Shown in pieces: positions 1 to 6,325 of a stretch of 7,015 nt of DNA (positions within the stretch are counted from its first letter, which is position 1; each line of letters opens with the position of its first letter). The translations under genes were made by a program, and so were the position numbers. Where the stretch lies: contig JAEWFU010000297.1 of assembly GCA_023388675.1 (NCBI GenBank), positions 1 to 7,015 of the forward strand. Direction: 5' to 3'. Under the pieces are notes generated by a model. That model was given only the letters and a program-made list of their open reading frames with translations, searched no databases and was not told the DNA's origin. Origin of the DNA: Pseudomonadota bacterium (GTDB lineage Bacteria; Pseudomonadota; Alphaproteobacteria; Rhizobiales; Rhizobiaceae).

Positions 1-762
1 GACGAAGGCTGTGAACAGCAGCACCGAGGCGATCGCCGCGGCGGCGCTGTAGTTGAATTCCTCAAGCCGGATGAAGGCGAGCAGCGCCGTGATCTCCGTC
101 GAGGAGGGCCGGTTGCCGGCAATGAAGATGACCGCGCCGAATTCGCCGAGGCTGCGCGCGAATGAAAGCGACAGGCCGGCCAGAAGCGCAGGCGTCAGCA
201 GCGGTAGGATCACACGCAGGAAGATCGTTCCATCCGACCCGCCGAGCGACTGCGCGGCTTCTTCAAGCGCCGGATCGAGGTCTTCCAGCACAGGCTGCAC
301 CGTGCGCACCACGAAAGGCAGGCTGGTGAAGAACATCGCCACCATGATGCCGAGCGGCGTATAGACGACGTGAATCCCTGCCTGGGCGAGGATCGAGCCC
401 AGCCAGCCGTTCTGCGCGAACAATGAGGTCAGGGCGATGCCGGCAACGGCCGTCGGCAGCGCGAAAGGCAGGTCGACGAGCGCGTCGATGAACCGTTTTC
501 CGGGAAATTCGTAGCGTACCAGGACCCAGGCCAGCGCCAGCCCGAAGACGAGGCCGAAAGCGGTCGCGGCGAGCGCGGACAAGGCGGTGACGCGGTAGCT
601 GGCGATGGCGCGGGAAGACGAGACGATGCGCCAGTATTCCTCGGGGCCGAGGCTGGCAGCCTTGAAGATGAGCGCGCCGAGCGGCAGCGCCACGATCAGC
701 GCCACATAGAACAGCGTGATGCCGAGCGACAGCGGCAGGCCGGGCAGAATTCGACGTCTCAA
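1..762 (-). CDS. cysT: Sulfate/thiosulfate ABC transporter permease CysT, 3' end cut by window edge
   Basis: This is an inner-membrane permease of the sulfate/thiosulfate importer, which pairs with CysW, the CysA ATPase and the periplasmic binding protein. The minus-strand frame is open for 254 codons from 762 to the window edge; family members are about 275-285 residues, so roughly 25 C-terminal residues are missing. Hydrophobic segments lie near residues 8-33, 55-83, 97-116, 135-156 and 189-216. The text VRYEFPGKR then DALVDLPFALPTAVAGI (residues 82-109) is typical of CysT. The EAA loop that docks on the ATPase is at about 167-187 (EEAA, then G174, ending in LP). The chosen start is TTG at 762, with GAAAGG (773-778) ten bases upstream. 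There is no ATG near it; an in-frame GTG at 813-811 is possible but falls inside a hairpin. It lies 78 bases after cysP. The family call is secure; the start is moderately sure. Confidence 0.93.
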   Translation of the reverse strand, partial: MRRRILPGLPLSLGITLFYVALIVALPLGALIFKAASLGPEEYWRIVSSSRAIASYRVTALSALAATAFGLVFGLALAWVLVRYEFPGKRFIDALVDLPFALPTAVAGIALTSLFAQNGWLGSILAQAGIHVVYTPLGIMVAMFFTSLPFVVRTVQPVLEDLDPALEEAAQSLGGSDGTIFLRVILPLLTPALLAGLSLSFARSLGEFGAVIFIAGNRPSSTEITALLAFIRLEEFNYSAAAAIASVLLFTAFV

Positions 763-772
763 GATCGCTGGA

Positions 773-778
773 CCTTTC
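773..778 (-). promoter_or_regulatory. Ribosome binding site for cysT
   Basis: On the minus strand this reads GAAAGG, ten bases before the TTG at 762-760. It supports the non-ATG start of cysT. The spacing is slightly long, so translation initiation may be weak or coupled to cysP. Confidence 0.45.
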
Positions 779-790
779 GGTGGAAGGGTT

Positions 791-820
791 GCGGCCGGCG
801 GGTTTCCACCCACCGGCCGC
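791..820 (-). other. Intercistronic GNRA-tetraloop hairpin between cysP and cysT
   Basis: The arms 791-798 and 813-820 are perfectly complementary (GCGGCCGG / CCGGCCGC), and 800-803 pairs with 808-811. Position 799 against 812 is a G·U pair in minus-strand RNA but a C·A mismatch in plus-strand RNA. The loop reads GGAA on the minus strand, which fits the stable GNRA class. The minus-strand transcript therefore forms a continuous 13-bp stem. It starts 20 bases after the cysP stop codon, and no U-run follows, so a simple intrinsic terminator is unlikely. Such a hairpin often protects the 3' end of a binding-protein message, giving more binding protein than permease. That role is inferred. Confidence 0.75.
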
Positions 821-840
821 GCTTGGTCGGGTTGTCGATC

Positions 841-1842
841 TCAGCGATCGCCGAAGATCTGGTCGAGCTTTGCGTCTGCGGCGAAGTGATCCTCCTGGAT
901 GCGGTCCCAGCCGCCGAAGACGTCCTCGGCGGTTACCAGCCGCACCTCGGGAAACTGGTCGGCGAACTCGGCCGTCACGGTTTCGTTGTGGATGCGATTG
1001 CCGAACTTGGCGGCGATGCGTTGGCCTTCTTCCGAATAGAGGAAATCCAGATAGTCCCTGGCCAGTTCCTGGCTGCCGCGCCGCTCGGCCACGCGGTCGA
1101 CGATGGCAACGGGGAATTCCGCCAGCAGGCTCACCGATGGCACGACGCTGTCGTAGCTGTCCTCGCCATATTCGCGGGCGATCGAGCGTGTCTCGGCCTC
1201 GAATGTGATGATCACGTCGCCGATGCCGCGCTCGATGAACGTCGTGGTCGCGCCGCGGCCACCGGTATCGAACACCGGAACATTGTCGAAGATCTTGCCG
1301 ATGAATTCAGCGATCTTCTCCTCGTCGTCCCCGAACGCCTCCTTGGCGTAAGCGACCGCGGCGAGATAGGTGTAGCGCGCGTTGCCGGAGGTCTTCGGGT
1401 TGGGGAAGATCACCTCGACGTCATCACGAGCGAGATCGTCCCAGTCGGTGATGTTCTTCGGGTTGCCAGCGCGCACGAGGAACGAGGGAAAGGAGTAGTA
1501 GGGCGACGCATTGTTGGGGAACTCGCTCTGCCAGTCCTCGGAAATGAAGCCCTGTTGCACGAGGAAGGTGATGTCCGTCGTCTGATTGAAGGTCACCACG
1601 TCCGCCTCCAGGCCTTCGGCGATGGAGCGCGCCTGGGCCGAGGTGCCGCCATGGGACTGGTCCACCGTCACGTCGCGCCCGGTCTCCGCCTTGTAGGCGG
1701 GCACGAAAGCCTCGTTGATCGCGACGAAGAGCTCGCGGGCGACGTCGTAGGAGGAGTTGAGAATCTTGTCTGGCGACTGCGCCTGCGCAGGCGCGGCGAG
1801 CAGGAGCGCCGCGGCGGCCCCGGCGAGAAGAAGGCGTTTCAT
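841..1842 (-). CDS. cysP: Periplasmic sulfate/thiosulfate-binding protein CysP
   Basis: This is the substrate-capturing subunit of the sulfate/thiosulfate ABC importer, which delivers oxyanion to CysT/CysW in the periplasm. It is 333 residues, a normal length. A Sec signal peptide (MKRLLL, hydrophobic run, AQA at 19-21) precedes the mature start near residue 22. Family blocks follow in order: SSYDVAREL (30-38), QSHGGTSAQA (62-71), FPNPKTSGNARYTYLAA (146-162), TGGRGATTTF (193-202), GDVIITFEAE (208-217), LAEFPVA (240-246) and FGGW (309-312). The SGNARYTY block and the Phe in TFEAE match E. coli CysP as I recall it. E. coli Sbp has SGGARWNY and a Trp at the matching place, so CysP is preferred to Sbp. 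An upstream ATG at 1866 would add eight residues before the signal peptide and has no good Shine-Dalgarno; ATG 1842 has GGAG six bases upstream. cysT follows, as in cysPTWA operons. Confidence 0.95.
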   Translation of the reverse strand: MKRLLLAGAAAALLLAAPAQAQSPDKILNSSYDVARELFVAINEAFVPAYKAETGRDVTVDQSHGGTSAQARSIAEGLEADVVTFNQTTDITFLVQQGFISEDWQSEFPNNASPYYSFPSFLVRAGNPKNITDWDDLARDDVEVIFPNPKTSGNARYTYLAAVAYAKEAFGDDEEKIAEFIGKIFDNVPVFDTGGRGATTTFIERGIGDVIITFEAETRSIAREYGEDSYDSVVPSVSLLAEFPVAIVDRVAERRGSQELARDYLDFLYSEEGQRIAAKFGNRIHNETVTAEFADQFPEVRLVTAEDVFGGWDRIQEDHFAADAKLDQIFGDR

Positions 1843-1848
1843 GAGGAA

Positions 1849-1852
1849 CTCC
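1849..1852 (-). promoter_or_regulatory. Ribosome binding site deciding the cysP start
   Basis: The minus strand reads GGAG six bases before ATG 1842-1840. This favours the start at MKRLLL, which places the signal peptide at the very N-terminus, over the in-frame ATG at 1866. Confidence 0.7.
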
Positions 1853-1860
1853 GTGAGAAA

Positions 1861-1880
1861 GGACATATGTCCAGTGCACT
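1861..1880. repeat. Two abutting perfect palindromes in the cysP leader
   Basis: GGACATATGTCC (1861-1872) is a perfect 12-bp palindrome, and AGTGCACT (1873-1880) directly beside it is a perfect 8-bp palindrome. They sit 19 to 38 bases upstream of the chosen cysP start, and the alternative ATG at 1866 lies inside the first one. They could be an operator or a small leader structure near the ribosome binding site. Chance is possible for the 8-bp element, less so for the adjoining pair. Confidence 0.4.
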
Positions 1881-2015
1881 CAGAATATCCGCCTTCGCAA
1901 TCGCGGGAGAGGCACGTTTACGGGGCAACCTGCTCGGGAAATAGAAATTCTATCCTCTCAGGGGGAGGATCGCGGATTTTTCCTCTCTAAGAATGTAGAT
2001 AGGCGCAGCGATGTT
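1881..2015 (-). promoter_or_regulatory. Probable cysP promoter/operator region
   Basis: This non-coding stretch between the aldolase terminator-like hairpin and cysP must carry the cysP promoter if cysP has its own. It contains an AT-rich patch with a 13-base palindrome, ATAGAA-A-TTCTAT (1941-1953). Next to it is an inverted repeat, ATCCTC (1952-1957) with GAGGAT (1965-1970). LysR-type regulators such as CysB control sulfur uptake in many proteobacteria and bind dyads of this general kind, but I cannot assign a regulator. I found no convincing pair of -35 and -10 boxes. Confidence 0.4.
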
Positions 2016-2048
2016 GCCCGCGCCGCCAAAATAGGTCGCGACGCGGGC
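2016..2048 (-). terminator. Strong hairpin after the aldolase gene, probable terminator or mRNA 3' end
   Basis: The arms 2016-2022 (GCCCGCG) and 2042-2048 (CGCGGGC) pair perfectly. Position 2023 with 2041 is a G·U pair in minus-strand RNA only, and 2024-2026 pairs with 2038-2040. The result is an 11-bp stem with an 11-base loop. It begins 14 bases after the aldolase stop codon in the direction of transcription, the usual place for an intrinsic terminator or stabilising 3' hairpin. No U-run follows on the minus strand, so it may need Rho or may serve for stability. It separates the sugar unit from the sulfate unit. Confidence 0.5.
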
Positions 2049-2062
2049 GATCATGCAATCGC

Positions 2063-4120
2063 TCAGCGCAGCGTCGCCGCGATGTTGCCGCCGTCGACGG
2101 TGGTGACGTCGGCGGTGGTGCGCTCGGCCAGTGCATGGTGCAGGAAGGCCTGCGCCACGTGTTCGGCCGTCACCTCCAGCCCGAGCAGGTTGCCGGACAT
2201 GTAGTCTTTTTCGCTGAGCCCGCGCGCCTTCGAGCGGCTGGCGATCATCTCGTCGGTGAGCAGGCCGGAGCGGATGCGGTCCGCGTTGACGGCATTGGCG
2301 CGCACGCCGATGCCGCCATATTCCAGCGCATACTGTCGCGACAGGAACAGGGTCGCGGCCTTCGGTATGCCGTAGGCGCCGAATTTCGGACCGGGATTGA
2401 CCGCCTGCTTGGAGGTGTTGAAGAGCAGCGCGCCGCCGGTGCCCTGCTGCTTGAAGATACGCATGGCCGCCTGTGCGACATTCTGGTGCGAGAAGAAATT
2501 GAGCTCGAAGCTCTTGCGCAGCAGTGTGTCGTCCAATTCGCCGATGCCGCCTTCGAAGGCGGCTCCCGCGTTCGAGATCACGATGTCGACGCCACCATAG
2601 TTGCGCACCGCGTGCTCGAAGGCGGCGGCGATGTCTTCCGGCTTCGTCACGTCGGCACCGACGCCGATCGAGCCGTTGCCTGCAGCCTTGGCCGCTTCCT
2701 TCGCCTTCTCCACGTCAAGGTCGACGACCACCACATGCGCGCCCTGGCCGGCGAACAGCTTTGCGGTTGCCGCCCCGATGGCGCCGGCGCCGCCGGTCAC
2801 CAGCGCGACCTGTCCGGTCAGCGGCTTCGGCTTGTTGCCGGCGAGCTTCGCCTGCTCCAGCGACCAGTATTCGAGTTCGAAAAGGTCCGATTTGGCAAGC
2901 GGGCGGAAATCGCCGATCGCTTCGGCACCGCGCACCGCCTCGATCCACATCTCGCCGACGTCGGAGGCGATCTTCGCGTCCTTCAGCGTGCGGCCGAAGC
3001 CGTACATGCCCAGCCCCGGCACCAGCAGAAGGCGCGGCATCGGGTCGAGCATGGTGCGCTTGACGTCGTCGCGCGCGTCGTTCTCCTCGAAATAACGCGT
3101 GTAGTCCGCGACATAGTCGGCGACGTGCGTCTTCACCGTCTCGGCATAGGCGTCCAGATTGTCGGCGTCGGGCGCCGGCAGCGCCATCGGCCCGGTCTTG
3201 ATGCGGATCGAAAGGTCGGGCGTGGAAACGCCTCGGGCGGCACGACGCTCTAGCCCTTCAGCGTTCAGGAATTCCAGGATCGTCGGCGACGTACGGAAGT
3301 CGCCGACCATGCGGTCGAAGCGTCCTTCGCCATGGCGCACCGCGACCGCGCCGCGCAGCAGCGGAGCAATCTGCGCCGCATCCGGCAGGTGCTTGGGCAG
3401 TGCGACCGGCACCAGCGGATTTGCCGTGTTCTGCGCCACATAGTCTTCGGCAACCGTGACGTAGCGGATCATCAGGTCGTAGGCATCCTTTGCCGTCTCG
3501 GCGAAGGTGAAGATGCCGTGCTTGTCGAGGATCAGCCCTTCGACCGAAGGGTCCTGATCGTAGATCTCGGCCGCGGCCTTGGCGAGATCGAAGCCGGGCT
3601 TGATATAGGGCACGTAACCCATCTTGGATCCGAACACCTTGCGGATCAGCGCTTCGCTGTCGTCGCCCTGGTCAACAATGGCCAGCACGGCTGTTGAATG
3701 TGTGTGGTCTACGAATTTGTGCGGCAGAAAGGCGTGCAGCAGCGTTTCGACCGACGGGTTCGGCGAGCCGGGATCGATCAGGTTGGCGCGTTGCAGGGCC
3801 ACCATGTCCTCGTCGGAAAGGCTTTGGAGAGCACGCGCCTTGAGCAGCGGCGCGAGTTTGACGGCTGGCAGGCCCTGCGGCTCGATCACGCCCATGTCCC
3901 AGCCGCTGCCCTTCACGCAGAGCACCGGCCAGCGGTCGCCGACGAGGTCGGTCGCCTCAAGCTTGACGGACGTGTTGCCGCCGCCATGCAGCACCAGGCG
4001 CGGCTCACCGCCGAGCAGGCGGGTCGTGTAGACGCGCAGCGCGAGTTCGCGCTCGACGCCCTTTTCCGCATAGGCGGCGACCAGGGCTTCGGCGTCTTTG
4101 TCGTTCCAGAGGTTCTTCAT
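2063..4120 (-). CDS. Bifunctional class II aldolase / short-chain dehydrogenase
   Basis: This 685-residue cytoplasmic fusion has an N-terminal zinc aldolase of the FucA/RhaD/AraD class. Visible there are HGGGNTS (45-51), KGSGWDMG (70-77), probable catalytic E125, and probable zinc ligands H139, H141 and H201. A joining region (about 232-430) carries PRLLLVPGLGMYG and ELEYWSLEQAKL. The C-terminal dehydrogenase has TGGAGAIG (442-449), D467 after the second strand (suggesting NAD+), NAG (517-519), S570 and Y583-x-x-x-K587. Family knowledge: such enzymes cleave a ketose 1-phosphate, and the second domain oxidises the released aldehyde; RhaEW turns rhamnulose 1-phosphate into DHAP and lactate. The substrate here is uncertain, because the N-terminal domain differs from the rhizobial RhaD I know and no isomerase or kinase is adjacent. 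It is the last gene of the sugar unit, 36 bases after the regulator. Only a weak GGA precedes the ATG, so translation may be coupled. Confidence 0.92.
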   Translation of the reverse strand: MKNLWNDKDAEALVAAYAEKGVERELALRVYTTRLLGGEPRLVLHGGGNTSVKLEATDLVGDRWPVLCVKGSGWDMGVIEPQGLPAVKLAPLLKARALQSLSDEDMVALQRANLIDPGSPNPSVETLLHAFLPHKFVDHTHSTAVLAIVDQGDDSEALIRKVFGSKMGYVPYIKPGFDLAKAAAEIYDQDPSVEGLILDKHGIFTFAETAKDAYDLMIRYVTVAEDYVAQNTANPLVPVALPKHLPDAAQIAPLLRGAVAVRHGEGRFDRMVGDFRTSPTILEFLNAEGLERRAARGVSTPDLSIRIKTGPMALPAPDADNLDAYAETVKTHVADYVADYTRYFEENDARDDVKRTMLDPMPRLLLVPGLGMYGFGRTLKDAKIASDVGEMWIEAVRGAEAIGDFRPLAKSDLFELEYWSLEQAKLAGNKPKPLTGQVALVTGGAGAIGAATAKLFAGQGAHVVVVDLDVEKAKEAAKAAGNGSIGVGADVTKPEDIAAAFEHAVRNYGGVDIVISNAGAAFEGGIGELDDTLLRKSFELNFFSHQNVAQAAMRIFKQQGTGGALLFNTSKQAVNPGPKFGAYGIPKAATLFLSRQYALEYGGIGVRANAVNADRIRSGLLTDEMIASRSKARGLSEKDYMSGNLLGLEVTAEHVAQAFLHHALAERTTADVTTVDGGNIAATLR

Positions 4121-4156
4121 GTCAGGTCCGTCAGTGGTGTTGGGAGGGTAGGAATG

Positions 4157-5113
4157 TCAGGCGGCGACGTCGGCCGCCTCGGCGAGAAGGCGTTCGGCCA
4201 TGCTCTGCGAAAGCACCAGATGGGTTGCGAAATTGCCGGCAAGGGCGGCCTTGAGCGGTTCGAGCTTGGCGCTTTCCTGCACCACCATCATCCGCTTCGG
4301 GATATGGCGGAACGATGCGAAATCGGCGGAAATGACGCGGCGATTGTAGTCGCAGTCGAGGAGCTCGCCCTTGGCGTTGATCATCTGGCCGGCGATCACG
4401 CCTGCCGCGCCACGGTCGCGCAGAGCGTGGACCTCGTCGGCGGTCATCGCCCCGCATTTCACGACGTGGGCGTCCTCGTCGACCATGCCGACGGAAAACA
4501 GCGCCAGATCGCAATCCGACACGCCCGCGAGCTGTTCGCGGATCACCGGCTCGTCGCGCAGTTCGCGCGCCAGCCGCTCGCTCGACAGCACCAGCGGCGC
4601 GTAGAAATTGAGGCCCTTGGCGTTGAGCCGGCGGGCGATTTCCATCGTGCACTGATCGGGCCGGTAGGAGTAGGGCGCGCCTAGATTGCCGCAAAGCTGC
4701 ACGACGGTGACGTCCTGCAGATCCGCATAGGACATCACGTCAGCGATCGAATAGACGGTCCGGCCCCAGGCGATGCCGATCTTCTGGCCGCTCGCCGCCA
4801 GCGAAAGAAAGACGCTTGCCGCCAGTGCCGGGATTTCGACTGCCGGTTCGAAGACCGGTCCCGTTTCAGGCGCGACCCACACGCCCGCGAGCCCATAGGT
4901 GTCTTCCACGCGTCGCGCCAGCACGTCGCTGGCGAAGAGATGCGTGGACGTGGCGATGGTGACGATGCCGCTTTCGCGCGCCTTGCGCAGATAAAGCGCC
5001 ACCGATGCGCGCGAGATGTCGAGACGCCGCGCGACTTCGTCCTGCCGCAGGCCATGCGTGTAGTAGAGCCACGCGGCCTTGTGCACGATCTGGTCGCCGG
5101 GGCGGATTGGCAT
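4157..5113 (-). CDS. SorC-family sugar-responsive transcriptional regulator
   Basis: This cytoplasmic DNA-binding protein probably controls the surrounding sugar operon in response to a phosphorylated sugar. It has 318 residues, normal for SorC proteins. A helix-turn-helix lies at about 21-45 (GLRQDEVARRLDISRASVALYL). The sugar-binding domain follows from about residue 58. It shows IGIAWGRTVYSIADV (112-126), VVQLCGNLG (137-145), LALFSVGMVD (203-212), a cluster around DCDYNRRVISADF (253-265), and LVLSQSMAERLL (299-310). The start at 5113 is preferred because GGAAGGG lies eight bases upstream. The ATG at 5140 would add nine residues and has no Shine-Dalgarno. EryD, the erythritol regulator, is a known relative. 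It lies between the binding-protein gene and the aldolase gene. Whether it activates or represses cannot be told. Confidence 0.92.
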   Translation of the reverse strand: MPIRPGDQIVHKAAWLYYTHGLRQDEVARRLDISRASVALYLRKARESGIVTIATSTHLFASDVLARRVEDTYGLAGVWVAPETGPVFEPAVEIPALAASVFLSLAASGQKIGIAWGRTVYSIADVMSYADLQDVTVVQLCGNLGAPYSYRPDQCTMEIARRLNAKGLNFYAPLVLSSERLARELRDEPVIREQLAGVSDCDLALFSVGMVDEDAHVVKCGAMTADEVHALRDRGAAGVIAGQMINAKGELLDCDYNRRVISADFASFRHIPKRMMVVQESAKLEPLKAALAGNFATHLVLSQSMAERLLAEAADVAA

Positions 5114-5121
5114 GGCTCTGT

Positions 5122-5128
5122 CCCTTCC
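5122..5128 (-). promoter_or_regulatory. Ribosome binding site deciding the regulator start
   Basis: The minus strand reads GGAAGGG eight bases before ATG 5113-5111. It lies inside the nine-codon extension that the upstream ATG at 5140 would need, so it argues for the shorter protein beginning MPIRPGD. Confidence 0.6.
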
Positions 5129-5135
5129 TTTCGTC

Positions 5136-5156
5136 GTCATGACAAAAGTACGTACT
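5136..5156. promoter_or_regulatory. Palindromes upstream of the regulator gene, candidate operator
   Basis: AGTACGTACT (5147-5156) is a perfect 10-bp palindrome, and GTCATGAC (5136-5143) is a perfect 8-bp one three bases away. Both lie in the 119-base gap between the binding-protein stop and the regulator start, the longest gap inside the sugar unit. An autoregulatory operator or internal promoter for the regulator gene would fit. The binding protein is not shown by the sequence. Confidence 0.4.
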
Positions 5157-5185
5157 GCGCGCGAGCGAGGCCGGTAAGGTGAACA

Positions 5186-5212
5186 GGCGGGACGGTCCGC
5201 TGCGAACCCGCC
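5186..5212 (-). other. Possible stem-loop after the binding-protein gene
   Basis: GGCGGG (5186-5191) is complementary to CCCGCC (5207-5212), giving a 6-bp GC-only stem with a 15-base loop. It begins about 20 bases after the binding-protein stop codon. A hairpin here could stabilise the binding-protein message or reduce read-through into the regulator. The loop is long and no U-run follows, so confidence is low. Confidence 0.3.
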
Positions 5213-5232
5213 CCGCTCGAAGCTTGTCCGGC

Positions 5233-6279
5233 CTACTCGTTCGGGTTCGGCATCCAGTCAGGCATGGCGACGTCGGCATGGTTGAACTGGGGCATCTTGG
5301 CCGACAATTCCTCCATATTCTTGATGTCGCTGTCGTTGAGTTCCGCCTGCGTGATCAGCGTCGGCGGCACGATGACGCTGGCGCCGGGCTCCTCGCCGGC
5401 AAGCATCATGGCAAGCGCCCGCACCGAAACCTGGCCGACGACGGCGGGGTTGGTGGCAGCCGTCGCGACCCACGCACTGCCCGGCTCGCGCATCGCCGAG
5501 ATGTCGGCCGTGGAGATGTCGGCCGAGTAGATCTTGATGTCCGAGGAGAGCCCGGCTTCGTCGACCGCGATCTTCACGCCTTTCGCGAACTCGTCATAGG
5601 GTGCGAAGACGACCTGGATGCCGGGATTGGCGGTCAGCACCGAGCGCGCCTGGTTGGCGACGGAGTTGGCGATCGGGTTGTCGAGCGTGCCGAACATGGC
5701 AACTTCCTCGATGCCCGAATAGCGTTCCTTGAATTCGCGCCAGGTCTCGTCGCGCCGATCGAGCGGGGCGATGCCGGCAACGTAGACATAGGCTGCCTTC
5801 CAGGCTTCGCCATTGTCCTCGATCGCCTGCTCGAGCGCGAGCCTTGCGAGGTCGCGGTCGGACTGCTCGATCTGCGGGATCGCCTCGTTTTCGACGTTCA
5901 CGTCGAAGGCGACGACCTTGATGCCGGCATCGACGGCGCGCTGGGCGGCTTCCTTCATCGATTCGGTCAAGCCGTGCTGGATGATGATGCCGTCGACGCC
6001 GAGCGCGATCGCCTGGTCGACCATGTCGGCCTGCAGCGCCGCATCCTGACGGCTGTCCAGCACGCGCAGGTCGACGCCCAGCGCCTTGGCCTGCGATTCC
6101 ACGCCGGCCAGATAGGCCTGGAAGAAGTCGCCGGTTGACAGGTATCGCACCAGCGCGATCTGGACTTCGGCGGGATTGTCGAACGGCGCCGGCCGGTCCT
6201 GCGCCAGCGCCGGCAGTGCGAAGATGCCGGTGGCCGCGGCCAGGCCAAGGGCGCTGAATGTCCTGCGAGTAATGCTCAT
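5233..6279 (-). CDS. Tat-exported periplasmic sugar-binding protein of an ABC importer
   Basis: This is the substrate-binding subunit for the adjacent RbsC-type permease. It has 348 residues and the periplasmic binding protein type 1 fold seen in ribose/xylose/AI-2 binding proteins. The signal peptide MSITRRTFSALGL holds a twin-arginine motif (R5-R6), a hydrophobic core, and an ALA cleavage site at 24-26. Fold markers: strand 1 plus helix (IALVRYLSTGDFFQAYLAGV, 41-60), AADMVDQAI-like stretch at 81-91, GVDGIII (94-100), AFDVN hinge (124-128), VVFAPYDEFAKGV (223-235) and PPTLIT (305-310). The start at 6279 has GGAGG eight bases upstream. A GTG at 6294 would add five residues but contains that Shine-Dalgarno sequence. 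The stop is TAG. The bound sugar is unknown; the operon suggests the sugar later cleaved by the aldolase. Confidence 0.92.
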   Translation of the reverse strand: MSITRRTFSALGLAAATGIFALPALAQDRPAPFDNPAEVQIALVRYLSTGDFFQAYLAGVESQAKALGVDLRVLDSRQDAALQADMVDQAIALGVDGIIIQHGLTESMKEAAQRAVDAGIKVVAFDVNVENEAIPQIEQSDRDLARLALEQAIEDNGEAWKAAYVYVAGIAPLDRRDETWREFKERYSGIEEVAMFGTLDNPIANSVANQARSVLTANPGIQVVFAPYDEFAKGVKIAVDEAGLSSDIKIYSADISTADISAMREPGSAWVATAATNPAVVGQVSVRALAMMLAGEEPGASVIVPPTLITQAELNDSDIKNMEELSAKMPQFNHADVAMPDWMPNPNE

Positions 6280-6287
6280 GCTCGTTT

Positions 6288-6292
6288 CCTCC
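6288..6292 (-). promoter_or_regulatory. Ribosome binding site of the sugar-binding protein
   Basis: The minus strand reads GGAGG eight bases before ATG 6279-6277. It is the strongest Shine-Dalgarno sequence in the window, fitting the high expression usual for binding proteins, and it excludes the upstream GTG as start. Confidence 0.8.
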
Positions 6293-6325
6293 ACTCTGTG
6301 GCTTCTTGCAGCCGTGTTGAACCCG

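Noticed and set aside
760..843. cysP and cysT in the same frame with no stop between the cysP TGA and the cysT start, hinting at read-through fusion
   Set aside because: Only 26 codons are involved and GC-rich DNA often lacks stops over that length. cysP carries a cleaved signal peptide and cysT has its own ribosome binding site, so a fusion makes little sense. It does leave a GTG at 813-811 as a minor alternative start.
823..1944. Long plus-strand open frame opposite cysP (about 373 codons)
   Set aside because: It is the antisense of a well-recognised binding-protein gene in GC-rich DNA, where stop codons are rare on the other strand. Its translation resembles no family I know and has no ribosome binding site I trust.
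1952..1981. Plus-strand intrinsic terminator (6-bp stem then a T-run at 1976-1981)
   Set aside because: The stem is short, five bases separate it from the T-run, and no plus-strand gene ends nearby.
841..4120. Link between the sulfate transporter and the sugar operon, such as sulfosugar breakdown
   Set aside because: cysP-cysT is an ordinary assimilatory uptake system, a hairpin and a 220-base gap separate the units, and I see no gene specific to sulfosugar metabolism.
2063..4120. Naming the fusion gene rhaD
   Set aside because: The architecture fits, but the N-terminal motifs, the regulator type and the absence of a rhamnose isomerase gene nearby do not support L-rhamnose specifically.
2135..4684. 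Several long plus-strand frames opposite the aldolase and regulator genes
   Set aside because: They overlap strongly supported minus-strand genes and give arginine- or histidine-rich, low-complexity translations typical of shadow frames.
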